In this document: positions 1-8,751 of the stretch, one piece after another | How the letters are laid out: the number at the start of each line of letters is the position of its first letter | Numbering within the stretch: the stretch's first letter is position 1 | Assembly: GCF_030929615.1 (NCBI RefSeq) | Contig: NZ_JAVFVU010000021.1 | Span: 62,001 to 126,000, forward strand | Length of the DNA: 64,000 nucleotides | DNA from: Dyadobacter sp. LHD-138 | GTDB lineage: Bacteria > Bacteroidota > Bacteroidia > Cytophagales > Spirosomataceae | Direction of reading: 5' to 3' | Translations under genes and position numbers: made by a program | The notes under the pieces: model-generated | Told to the model about the DNA's origin: nothing | The model's input: only the letters and a program-made list of their open reading frames with translations | Database searches by the model: none

Positions 1-430
1 AATCTGCTGCCCCTGCATAAACATCTGCGCCAATGCGAAACAAGGGAGACCTGGCATCACCACATTGGATGTAATAACTTCCATCGGTTTTAAATGCGCT
101 AAAATTAAGTCTCAAAACCTGTTTGAACGGACCGTAACGCCCAAAATGTTTGCCCGTTTTACCGGTGAACACCGTTTTGGATGTTTTCGAATCCAACAGC
201 TCAAATGTAGCCGGAAGAATACCCGATTTGTTTCCCCAAACAGCCACTTTCACACCCGAAGGTAAATAACCGAGTTGGTTAATCCGGATCCAGGAATTCG
301 GCGGCTCACTGGTTTTGAAGGAACTGACTGTCAGAAACAAAAAATACACTAAACACTGAAAACTAATTATCTTTTTTCGCCTTAACGAAAATGGATTAAA
401 TATTTCCAATTGCTGCTTTACATTGATCAC
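1..430 (-). CDS. N-terminal part of a GH9-type glycoside hydrolase (cut by window edge)
   Basis: The minus strand is open from the window edge up to a GTG at 430; a TTG at 409 is the alternative start, and no ATG is available. The encoded start has a basic, hydrophobic signal-like stretch (RRKKIISF..YFLFLTVSS), then WIRINQLGYLPSG and a beta-sandwich-like stretch ending in LFRIGADVYAGAAD. The motif IRxNQxGYxPxGxKxAVxW followed by FRI.ADVY is the signature of the Ig-like CelD_N domain and the entry to the GH9 (alpha/alpha)6 catalytic domain. The protein is therefore probably a secreted beta-glucanase or beta-glucosidase-like enzyme. The catalytic residues lie outside the window, so activity cannot be judged. 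The family call is strong and the start codon is uncertain. Confidence 0.8.
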   Translation of the reverse strand, partial: MINVKQQLEIFNPFSLRRKKIISFQCLVYFLFLTVSSFKTSEPPNSWIRINQLGYLPSGVKVAVWGNKSGILPATFELLDSKTSKTVFTGKTGKHFGRYGPFKQVLRLNFSAFKTDGSYYIQCGDARSPLFRIGADVYAGAAD

Positions 431-543
431 GATTGATTTTGCTATTAAAGTTCAGAGGAATTTTCAACCGAAGGTATTAATTTCAAAACCTGTCTGCAAT
501 AGGATTAGCGCTGACTTCCCTTCACGTCAAATAATCCTTTGGC

Positions 544-1584
544 TCATGCTTCATCGAATTTATACGATGCTTCATTGGGGAGAGAAGTCAGCCAGCCATG
601 CGATAGTTTTGTTTCACCTTCCCGGCCCCGCCTAGCCTTGTGGTCGTTTCCGCTTTTCGGGAGAAAACGGTTCACCACCTGCAAAATTGAATTCATACCA
701 CCCGGCATCAGCCCTTTAAGCGCAACCATCACTTTCGCAGTTTGGGTAAGGATCACCTCGTTATTCCCATATTCCAAAGCCCCGATCACTGCTTTTGCTA
801 CCACCTCAGTATCCTGAGCAAGCATCGGGAGGGAATCCGCCAGTTTAAACCATTCAAATTCCCCTTCATGATCACCCTTCACCCAAACGTTCCTTGGACT
901 TCCCGTCCGCATCAGATTGGGTATAACGGTGGTTACCTGAACATTATCTTTTTTCAATTCAGCGCCCAATCCTTCCGACAGCCCTACCAGTGCAAATTTA
1001 CTCACGCTGTAAGGCAACATATGCGGTACTGCGATTTTTCCGCCTATCGAACAAATGTTTACAATTCGGCCACCGCGCTGGCTTAAAAACTGAGGCATCG
1101 CAGCCTTTATTGTGTAAAGAGCCGACCACAAATTCGTATCCATGACCTTTTTATATTCCTCAACATCCATCACATCCTCTGCGCCAACCATCATGATCCC
1201 CGCATTGTTGATCAGCACGTCCAGTTGCCCAAAACGGTTAATCGTCATTTGCACCATTCTGTTCACTTCATTTTGATTGCTTACATCCGCTTCAATGGAC
1301 AGGACCTCCGCACCCTGCTCCAAAAGTTCCATCCGGGCATTTTCAAGCTGTTCTGCATTTCTTGCACAAATTACCAGTTTAGCACCCTTCGCAGCCAGCA
1401 ACCTGGCCATTGCCAACCCCAGCCCGCGCGAACCACCGGTGATCAGCACAACCTTGCCTTTGAGATCATACCTGATCATTTCGTCGTAAATCGTTTTCCC
1501 CAAAGCAAATAATCCGACTCCCAAAGCTGCTAGCAAGGCAGTTTTCCGGGAGATAAAAGGTACTGCAGGCATCGAATCTTTCAT
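544..1584 (-). CDS. Membrane-anchored SDR-family oxidoreductase
   Basis: This is a 346-residue classical short-chain dehydrogenase/reductase. The N-terminus carries a hydrophobic stretch (about residues 15-30, LLAALGVGLFALG) that probably tethers it to the inner membrane with the catalytic domain cytosolic. The Rossmann nucleotide site TGGSRGLG is at 49-56, NNAG at 126-129, and the catalytic YxxxK (Y192-SVS-K196) follows a serine-containing strand. The C-terminal 80 residues after the Rossmann core are longer than in minimal SDRs and end in a basic, hydrophilic tail. The substrate is unknown. It stands alone, with about 110 bp to the GH9 gene start and 215 bp to the next gene upstream, so no operon context helps. 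ATG at 1584 is chosen because the hydrophobic segment follows directly. Confidence 0.85.
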   Translation of the reverse strand: MKDSMPAVPFISRKTALLAALGVGLFALGKTIYDEMIRYDLKGKVVLITGGSRGLGLAMARLLAAKGAKLVICARNAEQLENARMELLEQGAEVLSIEADVSNQNEVNRMVQMTINRFGQLDVLINNAGIMMVGAEDVMDVEEYKKVMDTNLWSALYTIKAAMPQFLSQRGGRIVNICSIGGKIAVPHMLPYSVSKFALVGLSEGLGAELKKDNVQVTTVIPNLMRTGSPRNVWVKGDHEGEFEWFKLADSLPMLAQDTEVVAKAVIGALEYGNNEVILTQTAKVMVALKGLMPGGMNSILQVVNRFLPKSGNDHKARRGREGETKLSHGWLTSLPNEASYKFDEA

Positions 1585-1799
1585 GATCAGTTGTTTAGGA
1601 GAACTTATTTACCACATTAACAAAAGCACGTTAATGATTTTTAGCGGAGCACACAATAATTATACCCAAAACATAAAGGTATGCGCCTCCTGCCGCAGTA
1701 ACGGCTTGATATTATTTCGCATGATACATTGCCAGGACTTTTACCTGTAAGATTTTGAAAAGATGTTTTCGAGTGAAACTTTATTTGGGGTCGACCGGC

Positions 1800-2198
1800 T
1801 CATCGCTGCCGGTTCGGTTTACGCCCTGGGAAGACAAACCTGCGTTTCCCAAGTGCAATAACTTCATCGAGTTGATACGACACCGGAGATAGCTCAATAT
1901 CATAAAATCCGGAGGTAATCTGACGCCTCGGTATCGATATTGATTCATAACCCAGATAACTGATCACGACAGAATCACTGAGGCTTGATTTAGTAATATC
2001 AATTGCAAAATGGCCCCTGATGTCCGTAATACCACCAACACTTTTCCCGCGCACAAAGATATTCGCATAGGGCAAAGCCACGGCCTTTTGGCTATCGGTC
2101 ACCCTGCCCGTGAAAATCTGACCGAAAGAACTGTCGGAAAAAACGCCTGCAAAAAACAGGAACAATGCTCTGATCACCCATGTATACTGCATCATCAT
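1800..2198 (-). CDS. Small carboxypeptidase-regulatory-like (CarboxypepD_reg) secreted protein
   Basis: A 132-residue protein if started at the first of three consecutive ATG codons (2198, 2195, 2192). A signal peptide (WVIRALFLFFAGVFSDSSFGQ) is followed by one CarboxypepD_reg-like beta-sandwich: GRVTD...LPYANIFVRGKSVGGITDIRGHFAID...VISYLGYES. It ends in LDEVIALGKRR plus a short basic tail. In TonB-dependent receptors and DUF5686 proteins this domain is followed by a plug and barrel or another large domain, and LDEV is exactly where a plug would begin. The gene may therefore be a truncated receptor or a real stand-alone domain. Its orientation is divergent from the MFS gene, with about 160 bp between the starts. 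The domain call is confident; the function is unknown. Confidence 0.6.
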   Translation of the reverse strand: MMMQYTWVIRALFLFFAGVFSDSSFGQIFTGRVTDSQKAVALPYANIFVRGKSVGGITDIRGHFAIDITKSSLSDSVVISYLGYESISIPRRQITSGFYDIELSPVSYQLDEVIALGKRRFVFPGRKPNRQR

Positions 2199-2355
2199 CG
2201 TATTCTGTTTTACAATATTGAAATACAAGCTGACGACCGGTCAGGGCAGTGATGGGAAATATTATATTATTACTTAAATATGCACATAAATTGTAGGATT
2301 TAAAAATCAATTTTCTCTTAACTTGCGGCGAAATTTCTCCTCGCTATCTTATTTC

Positions 2356-3612
2356 ATGAAAAAACGCTACCAGGTCCTCTTTGCTCTTTCACTGCTATCC
2401 GTCATTACTTTTTTAGACCGTATTGCCATCAGCGTCGCCAGTCCCAGGATTATGACCGACCTCGGACTTAGCAAAGAACAGCTCGGATGGGTTCTTGGCA
2501 TTTTCGCCCTGGCTTATGGCGGCTTTGAAATCCCAACCGGATTAATGGGAGACCGGCTCGGCGCAAAAAAAGTTTTGATACGCGTCGTGCTCTGGTGGTC
2601 TGTTTTCACGGTACTTACGGGTTTCGCAACGGGTTTTGGCATGCTGCTGATCACCCGTTTTCTTTTTGGCGTCGGAGAAGCAGGCGCTTATCCAAACTCT
2701 TCTATTGTACTCTCAAAATGGTTCCCTTCGATTGAACGGGCACGAGGACAAGCCTGGATATGGTCCGCCAGCAGGATCGGCGGTGCTTTGACACCTTTTC
2801 TGGTCATACCCATTCAGAATCAATTTGGATGGAGAGCCAGCTTTTTCTTTCTCGGTATACTCGGCATTGTCTGGGTTATTTTCTGGAAATTCTGGTTCAG
2901 GGAAGAGCCTTCCCAAATGAAAGGAATATCTGAAAAAGAACTTGATAACATTCTTAAAAACCGGAATCTGCCGGAAGGAAACCACAAATTTTCCTGGTCC
3001 ATTTTTAAAAACCGTAATTTGCTGTTGTTAATGGGCATGTACTTTTGTTATGCGTCCGGAGCATTTTTCTTTCAGGGCTGGCTGCCGACTTATTTGCAAA
3101 AGGGACGCGGACTAAACGACGCCGATATGTCCTTCATCACCTCCTTTTCATTTATTTTGGGGGCAGTTGGCTGTCTTTCCGGCGGTTTTGTCTGTGATTA
3201 TCTTGTCAAACGTATAGGGCCAAGATGGGGCCGCGCGCTTGTCGCACTCACAGGTTTGGGCCTTTCGGGGCTTTTCATGCTGATTTCAGTTTTTGTAAAG
3301 GACAACACAGCGGCAACCGTTTTACTCTCCGCGGGATTGGGGTTAATGGATTTTACAATCCCGGCTTCCTGGTCAACAGCCATGGATATTGGCGGCAAAC
3401 ATGCGGGCACCATCACCGGTGCAATGAATTCCGCGGGGCTTATCGGCAGCACGCTGAATACCATTGGATTTGGCTATCTGGTTACCGCCTTTGGCAACAA
3501 CTATCATGCGCCGGTTATTCTTTTATCGTTTCTTCTGATGGCCGGAGCGCTATTATGGCTGAGGATCGATTCAACCAAAAGGATTACGTTCGAGGCCAAT
3601 GAAACGCATTAA
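2356..3612 (+). CDS. MFS transporter, anion:cation symporter (hexuronate-type) family
   Basis: A 418-residue inner-membrane transporter with about 12 predicted helices. The opening FALSLLSVITFLDRIAISVA, the loop GDRLGAKKVL after helix 2 and the motif FGVGEAGAYPNSS are hallmarks of the ACS family (ExuT, GudP, phthalate transporters), whose members move organic anions such as hexuronates and hexarates with protons. ATG at 2356 is preferred over an in-frame TTG 33 bases upstream because it places the first helix normally. It is followed by a strong palindromic terminator (3626-3669) and appears monocistronic. The nearby GH9 and SDR genes do not fix the substrate. The family is confident; an acidic sugar as substrate is inference. 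Confidence 0.85.
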   Translation: MKKRYQVLFALSLLSVITFLDRIAISVASPRIMTDLGLSKEQLGWVLGIFALAYGGFEIPTGLMGDRLGAKKVLIRVVLWWSVFTVLTGFATGFGMLLITRFLFGVGEAGAYPNSSIVLSKWFPSIERARGQAWIWSASRIGGALTPFLVIPIQNQFGWRASFFFLGILGIVWVIFWKFWFREEPSQMKGISEKELDNILKNRNLPEGNHKFSWSIFKNRNLLLLMGMYFCYASGAFFFQGWLPTYLQKGRGLNDADMSFITSFSFILGAVGCLSGGFVCDYLVKRIGPRWGRALVALTGLGLSGLFMLISVFVKDNTAATVLLSAGLGLMDFTIPASWSTAMDIGGKHAGTITGAMNSAGLIGSTLNTIGFGYLVTAFGNNYHAPVILLSFLLMAGALLWLRIDSTKRITFEANETH

Positions 3613-3625
3613 TTTCTCGGTTATT

Positions 3626-3669
3626 GTGAAAAAGTCCTGGTAGAACTAATTCCACCAGGACTTTTTCAC
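3626..3669. terminator. Bidirectional terminator between MFS gene and fabV
   Basis: A perfect 16-bp inverted repeat (GTGAAAAAGTCCTGGT at 3626-3641 and its complement at 3654-3669) encloses a 12-base loop. The A-rich left arm and T-rich right arm make it read as a Rho-independent terminator on both strands. It sits between the convergent ends of the MFS gene and fabV, where a shared terminator is expected. Confidence 0.85.
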
Positions 3670-3709
3670 AACTTCTGACAACATCCGCTTTTCAGCGTCC
3701 GTATTTATA

Positions 3710-4900
3710 TTATTGCAGCCCTTCTATCGCTACAACTTCATTGACGTCTTCCAAATAATCTACGCCTTCAAAACCAAATCCAAACAGGTTCAGGAAATCC
3801 TGCTTATAACCTTTTAAATCACCAATTTCAGGAAGTGTTTCTGTTGTTGCCTGCAGCCATAATTCAGCCACTGCATTTTGTACATCTTCACGCATTTCCA
3901 GGTCGTCAATTCTGATACGGCCTTCTTCATCGGTCGGGATGCCTTCCTTACTAAAAAGTCTGGCTTCAAATAAACGCTGAATCTGCTCAATGCAGCCTTC
4001 ATGAATCCCCTTTTCTTTCATCGTTTTGTAAAGCAATGAAATGTAAAGCGGTATTACGGGAATAGCAGAACTCGCCTGGGTCACCAGCGCTTTATTTACC
4101 GAAACATAAGCCTCGCCATCAATATCCTTTAATTTATCGGCAATCTTAAATGCCCTGGCTTCCAGATCATTTTTCGCTTTCCCGATTGTTCCTTTACGAT
4201 AAACCGCTTCTGTCAACGACGGCCCGATATACGAATAAGCAACGGTTGTGGCATGATTTGACAAAGCGTCTGCCTGAATTAATGCGTCAATCCACATTTC
4301 CCAGTCTTCGCCGCCCATGACCGCCACCGTGTTGTTAATATCATCTTCTGTACAAGGCTCAATGGTAATATTGGAAACCACGCCTGAGTGGAAGTCAACG
4401 GTTTTACTTGTAAAAGTATCGCCAATCGGCTTCAATACAGAACGGTGGGTTACGCCCGTTTCAGGATGCGTCCGCACGGGTGAAGCCAAGCTATAAATGA
4501 CCAAATCCACCTTACCCAGGTCCGATTTAATCAGATCGATTGTTTTCTTTTTAACCTCTGTTGAAAAGGCATCGCCGTTGATACTCTTTGCATACAGTCC
4601 GGCTTTTTTCGCTTCCTGTTGAAAAGCGGCACTGTTGTACCAGCCCGGAGAAGCAGTTTTACCTTCCTGAGGAGCTTTTTCAAAAAACACGCCTATTGTA
4701 GCGGCGTTGGAACCGAATGCACTTGTTATTCTTGAAGCCAGACCAAAGCCCGTTGAAGCTCCGATAACCAGTACATTTTTCGGGCCTTCAATGTGCCCGT
4801 TGGACTTAACAAATTCAATTTGATTTAAGACGTTTTTTTCACACCCTTTTGGATGCGAAGTCAAACATATAAATCCTCTCATTCTCGGTTCTATTATCAT
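3710..4900 (-). CDS. fabV: Trans-2-enoyl-CoA/ACP reductase FabV
   Basis: NADH-dependent enoyl-ACP/enoyl-CoA reductase of the FabV type, which performs the last reduction of fatty-acid elongation and is insensitive to triclosan. The 396-residue length is typical. It starts MIIEPRMRGFICLTSHPKGC, as family members do. The nucleotide site VLVIGASTGFG lies at 44-53, and the FabV-specific Y-x8-K active site is Y234..K243 (YRKGTIGKAK), with a second conserved tyrosine pair at 222/224. The C-terminal region ends with a hydrophobic LFGFGFEGVDY stretch. It is monocistronic, convergent with the MFS gene and separated from it by a perfect terminator. No missing catalytic residue is seen. Confidence 0.95.
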   Translation of the reverse strand: MIIEPRMRGFICLTSHPKGCEKNVLNQIEFVKSNGHIEGPKNVLVIGASTGFGLASRITSAFGSNAATIGVFFEKAPQEGKTASPGWYNSAAFQQEAKKAGLYAKSINGDAFSTEVKKKTIDLIKSDLGKVDLVIYSLASPVRTHPETGVTHRSVLKPIGDTFTSKTVDFHSGVVSNITIEPCTEDDINNTVAVMGGEDWEMWIDALIQADALSNHATTVAYSYIGPSLTEAVYRKGTIGKAKNDLEARAFKIADKLKDIDGEAYVSVNKALVTQASSAIPVIPLYISLLYKTMKEKGIHEGCIEQIQRLFEARLFSKEGIPTDEEGRIRIDDLEMREDVQNAVAELWLQATTETLPEIGDLKGYKQDFLNLFGFGFEGVDYLEDVNEVVAIEGLQ

Positions 4901-5484
4901 ATCGTCTTTTATCTATTATGCTCCCTAATCTAAATCCTCCTTGTTTGTCACAAAAAATATGCGCTCAAAACATGTTGGACAGCCATTTTATTTTTCCACT
5001 AAAAATCAACATTTTCCTCGATACTGGCTCTATCAACAGAAAAAACCACTCACAAATAGTTTGCAAGTGGTTGCCAATCAAGTAGAGAATACGAGACTAA
5101 AACACCCCGCATATACATCTGATAGCCAATATTTTACACCAACTAAAAAAGTCTGCTCACCGAATTGTTCACCTGGATTCCAGCACTTCAATCTGCCGGC
5201 AAATTTAATGAATTTGAAAGAAGTAACCAAGGGCCCGAATCCAAAAAGACGGCTTATTATTTTGACCTGTTCAAATCACATTTCAGATGAGATCTGCTTT
5301 GAATCAAACCAGACTTTTTTACAGATTCAGAAAAATAACTTAAATCGTTTTAAGTAGTTGTGAAAAATTAGTTTATATTATTGATTTTTACAATAAGCTA
5401 TTAATCATCCAGTTACTGAGCTAATCGCATACAGCTTATTGCCAACAGCTTATTACTTTCAGTTTGAATATTAATGCATCCGAT
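4901..5484. other. 584-bp gene-free interval upstream of fabV and the ferredoxin gene
   Basis: No convincing coding frame was found on either strand. The longest open frame (4941-5357, plus) has low-complexity composition, an unusual spread of residues and no recognisable domain. The interval must hold the fabV promoter on the minus strand and the ferredoxin promoter on the plus strand. It also contains a terminator-like hairpin on the minus strand (5040-5072), which lies downstream of about 390 bp with no gene and could end a small untranslated transcript. That transcript is only a possibility. Confidence 0.4.
5040..5072 (-). terminator. Terminator-like hairpin, minus strand, with no gene to terminate
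   Basis: On the minus strand AACCACT (5072-5066) pairs with AGTGGTT (5050-5044). An inner CAAA/TTTG stem has a 3-base loop, and six T residues follow (5045-5040). No minus-strand gene ends here; the next minus-strand coding sequence downstream is fabV, starting at 4900. It may end a small RNA or lie in the fabV leader as an attenuator. Confidence 0.45.
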
Positions 5485-5769
5485 ATGAAAGACATCGACA
5501 AGGCCGATCAAAATACAATTCTTTTTACGCTGGTTTATCAGGAAGAAGAATACCGGGTTCAGACCACACGAAAAAAATACTTTTCTTTAATGAGCCTGCT
5601 ATCTGATTATCTGCACATTCCGGGTTTTGGACTTTGTTGCGGTATGGGCAGCTGCGGAACCTGCATGGTCGAAATTGATGGAAGAGCGACCTTGTCCTGT
5701 GCCATTCCCGTCGACGATGATCTGGCCAATACGATCATAAAAATCGGGGATAACATTTCATTCTTTTAA
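5485..5769 (+). CDS. Small plant/XDH-type [2Fe-2S] ferredoxin
   Basis: A 94-residue soluble electron carrier. The cysteine pattern C52-x4-C57-x2-C60-x11-C72 (CGMGSCGTC...LSC) matches the [2Fe-2S] N-terminal domain of the xanthine-dehydrogenase/CoxS small subunit and related Fer2 proteins, here as a stand-alone domain. An extra cysteine (C51) precedes the first ligand. ATG at 5485 is chosen; a TTG seven codons upstream is possible. The stop lies only 3 bp from the end of the convergent symporter gene, with no visible terminator between them. No partner oxidoreductase is adjacent, so the redox partner is unknown. Confidence 0.8.
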   Translation: MKDIDKADQNTILFTLVYQEEEYRVQTTRKKYFSLMSLLSDYLHIPGFGLCCGMGSCGTCMVEIDGRATLSCAIPVDDDLANTIIKIGDNISFF

Positions 5770-5772
5770 GTC

Positions 5773-7344
5773 TCAGGCATATTTAATGTAAAAGAATAAA
5801 ACGATGGCGGTAATAAGTACCCACCAGTAAAAAGGGTTGCGAAAGGCTTGCTGCTGCGCCCGCTGAGCGGGTGGCAAAGACAGGCTTGCCTTGTTCCATA
5901 TCAAACCTTCCAATTCCGCTTCCGGCTTTGGTTTGGTAACCAGACTTACGAGCATACAGGCCGCGATACAAGTCCAGAACACAATGCCGGTCCGGTTAAG
6001 GAAAGGCATTTGTGGGAAAATAAATTCAATGAGTAAGGATAAAGGAATGGTCAGCATACCGGCAGTCAGCGCCCCGGCGTGGGTCGTTCTTTTCCATAAG
6101 ATACCCAGCAGGAACATGGCTGCAATACCGGGCGTAAAAAGTCCGTAGGCATTGAGCAGATAAAGGAAAACCGGCTTATTGGAATGTGAGAGAAATAAAC
6201 CGGTGCAAAGTATTCCAATGACAATAATGACCGCTCCGGCGATTCTTCCAAATTTTACCGCTTGCTTTTCCGAGGCTTTTTTTCTGAAATATGGTAAATA
6301 AATATCCATCGTCAGGATGGTCGTACAGGAATTAATAGCACCGGAAAGATGTGACATCACCGCCGCAATAAGCCCGGCCATGACCAGCCCTACAAGGCCC
6401 GAAGGAAGCAAATTTTGCACCAAAGTGGGAAAAAGGAGATCGGGTTTATCCAAATTTGGAAATAATTTTGGCGCAACCAGTGCCGGAACCGTGATAATTA
6501 ACGGAATCAGAAATTTGAGATAATCAGCAAAAATTACACCCATGCGGGCATGCCATTCATTTTTGGCCGCTAGTACACGTTGCACAATAAACTGGTTTGT
6601 CGCACAGTAAAAAACGCTGATACATAACGAACCGCCCAGATACATGGTCCAGGGAAAATCGGGATCATTAGCAGGAAGGATCAGCTCCCAGTCCTTGGAT
6701 GTTGCCATCACCGCAGACACGCCGCCCGCAGCATCGACTGTTGAAATGGTCAGAATAATACCTCCCAATACAAGTACACCAAGCTGAAGCATTTCCGTCC
6801 ATATTACGGCTCTCAATCCGCCAATGATGGTATATATTCCCGTCAGCACAGCCAGCGCGACCACACTCGTCATGACCGGTATATCTAGTAAAGAATGCAG
6901 CGAGAGTGCTCCGAGATACAAAACTGCACTAATCTCCACCAGAATATAGGTAAGCAATATCAATACGGCGTAGGTTGTCCTGGCAGCTTCTCCAAACCTT
7001 TTGTATAAAAATTCAGGGACCGTGTAAAAACCATTTCGAATATAAAAGGGCAAGAAAATCCATAACAATGCATTGAAACCCATGAAAATGGCTCCCCATT
7101 CCATGGCCACAGCCACAAATCCGCGGCTGTAAGCCATCCCCATGGCCCCTACCAGGTGGTGGCTGCTGATGTTGGAAGCAATGATACTCCCTCCGATCAT
7201 CCACCAGGGAAGCTTATCACCGGCAAGAAAGTAATCCCGCTTGGTTTGTTTGCCCTTTCTGGAAGCATACACACCCAATCCAATTACGCCAAGAATATAA
7301 ATGCCAAATATGGTTGCGTCAAGCGCTGTGAGATTGATGTTCAT
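5773..7344 (-). CDS. Sodium:solute symporter (SSS family, SGLT-like)
   Basis: A 523-residue polytopic inner-membrane protein with about 13-14 helices. The N-terminus (DATIFGIYILGVIGLGVYASRK followed by YFLAGDKLPWWMIGGSIIASN) and the SSHHLVGAMGMAY segment are typical of sodium:sugar symporters related to vSGLT. The segment TAGLIAAVMSHLSGAINSC holds the conserved Na+-site serines. It is the last gene of the long minus-strand cluster: its ATG overlaps the stop of the upstream ceramidase-like gene by one base (TAATG), which implies translational coupling. Its likely role is to bring into the cytosol the sugar or sugar acid released in the periplasm after SusC/SusD uptake. The exact solute is not deducible. 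Confidence 0.88.
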   Translation of the reverse strand: MNINLTALDATIFGIYILGVIGLGVYASRKGKQTKRDYFLAGDKLPWWMIGGSIIASNISSHHLVGAMGMAYSRGFVAVAMEWGAIFMGFNALLWIFLPFYIRNGFYTVPEFLYKRFGEAARTTYAVLILLTYILVEISAVLYLGALSLHSLLDIPVMTSVVALAVLTGIYTIIGGLRAVIWTEMLQLGVLVLGGIILTISTVDAAGGVSAVMATSKDWELILPANDPDFPWTMYLGGSLCISVFYCATNQFIVQRVLAAKNEWHARMGVIFADYLKFLIPLIITVPALVAPKLFPNLDKPDLLFPTLVQNLLPSGLVGLVMAGLIAAVMSHLSGAINSCTTILTMDIYLPYFRKKASEKQAVKFGRIAGAVIIVIGILCTGLFLSHSNKPVFLYLLNAYGLFTPGIAAMFLLGILWKRTTHAGALTAGMLTIPLSLLIEFIFPQMPFLNRTGIVFWTCIAACMLVSLVTKPKPEAELEGLIWNKASLSLPPAQRAQQQAFRNPFYWWVLITAIVLFFYIKYA

Positions 7345-8732
7345 TATTTTTCAAAAATCATTAGATGGGCCTGGGAAGTAACTGTTTCGGTCAGCAGCTC
7401 GAGAGAACCTTTTTCAAAAGGCGTTTGCCACACGACATACATATCTTCGGTATACAATGCTGCGGGCGGCAGATAACCAATGCTTCCATTGACAACGTTC
7501 ATCACAACCACTGCGTGGGCTGAAAGTGCCGCACGCATGTGCAGCTGAAATTCGGAATAAGCCTCGTTACACTGACCTATTAAAAGGCTGTCGCCAAGCT
7601 GCCATATCCATACCGGCATGCTTGCCGTATTGCCATCTCCTACTGCTTTCCGGATGCAGCGTTTCCTCCACAAACGTTCCTTAAGAACACGGTCGTCGCA
7701 AAGAGACCATTCCCGCTCAATTTCCGAAAGCGATGGCATTGGTTTTAAAGGCAATGCCACATCGATCATCTTAACCAGCAGTGTGTCCGGTATCTTTTCC
7801 GCTTTTTCGCGCCAGACCGCAAGCGGAGCACCGGATTCCACAGCACCTTCATAAGAAAGGTTCGATTTGGGGCTTAACATACTTTCGAGCGTTGCCAGCA
7901 CGGCGTAACCAAGCTGCCGTCCATACCGGTCGGCCAGCTTGTAGTTACCCGAATACTGTTCGGCGGGAGAAAGATCGCCGGATGCGCCCTGAAGAAACAG
8001 ACAGGGCGCCTGGGTTTCGGTCTCCACCAATGCACGCATGGCACCGATAAAGTCAGGGGAAATTAACCGGTTGTCCCAGGCAAGCGTGGTAGGATGACAT
8101 GCATAATTGGCAAGGGTTGCCATGATTTTATCCTGATCATCGGTAATCCGTCCGACCAGCAACGTATCATCCGCCTTTTCCTCTGAATTCAGCCCCACAA
8201 GAAAACGATTTTTCTCCGGCTGCGGTAAATCCCGATTTTTGGCCAGATTGCATTTTCCGTATTCCCAGGTTAACACTGCTCTTTTTGCGGAAGAAAGTGC
8301 CTCACTTACGGCCTTGATGGTAATCTCCATAACATCCTTCAAATAAGGTGCGATCAGGTCACCTCCCGGCTTGTCCGCATCATCCATACATAAACTGGGG
8401 CCGGCATGCGTATGAGACAGACAAAACATGAGCCGTCCGGGATCCAGTGATAATGCATCCAGGATTCCTTTGCGCAGCGATCGCTCATCCTCTGTATTTT
8501 TCCACCACCCAAGGTCCGCGGAAACAATCACAACCGGTTTTTCTTTTTCAGCAGATTGTATGGTAAGACAAGTCAGCATGAGCGGACGATGGATACCTTC
8601 TGCAATATCATATTCGGAAGCGCCCCAGTTTCGGGAGTAAATCCCAACCGGGGGCGTAATGTCCTTTTGCGCTACACCAATCAGTCCTGAGAAAGAAGAA
8701 TGTTTTATAATGGGGTAATTTTGTTGAGCCAT
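7344..8732 (-). CDS. Neutral/alkaline non-lysosomal ceramidase N-domain-like protein
   Basis: A 462-residue protein if started at ATG 8732. An in-frame upstream start would overlap the SDR gene. The pattern GVAQKDITPPVG near residues 19-30, the zinc-ligand-like SHTHAGPS (106-113), NYACHPTTL and GASGDLSP correspond to the amidase-like N-terminal domain of the neutral ceramidase superfamily. No signal peptide is visible, so it is probably cytosolic. In Bacteroidota and Planctomycetota such proteins often sit in carbohydrate gene clusters and are not true ceramidases; an amide or lactone hydrolase is a reasonable guess. It follows the SDR gene by 19 bp and overlaps the symporter start by one base, so it is part of the same operon. 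Confidence 0.75.
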   Translation of the reverse strand: MAQQNYPIIKHSSFSGLIGVAQKDITPPVGIYSRNWGASEYDIAEGIHRPLMLTCLTIQSAEKEKPVVIVSADLGWWKNTEDERSLRKGILDALSLDPGRLMFCLSHTHAGPSLCMDDADKPGGDLIAPYLKDVMEITIKAVSEALSSAKRAVLTWEYGKCNLAKNRDLPQPEKNRFLVGLNSEEKADDTLLVGRITDDQDKIMATLANYACHPTTLAWDNRLISPDFIGAMRALVETETQAPCLFLQGASGDLSPAEQYSGNYKLADRYGRQLGYAVLATLESMLSPKSNLSYEGAVESGAPLAVWREKAEKIPDTLLVKMIDVALPLKPMPSLSEIEREWSLCDDRVLKERLWRKRCIRKAVGDGNTASMPVWIWQLGDSLLIGQCNEAYSEFQLHMRAALSAHAVVVMNVVNGSIGYLPPAALYTEDMYVVWQTPFEKGSLELLTETVTSQAHLMIFEK

Positions 8733-8751
8733 TAAATAGTCTGTTTTAAAG

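Noticed and set aside
5161-5260. T-loop-like GGGCCCGAATCC near 5230 suggesting a tRNA
   Set aside because: No acceptor stem, D-arm or anticodon arm could be folded around it.
4941-5357. Open frame of 138 codons on the plus strand
   Set aside because: Composition is unlike neighbouring genes, there is no domain, and it runs through a minus-strand terminator-like hairpin.
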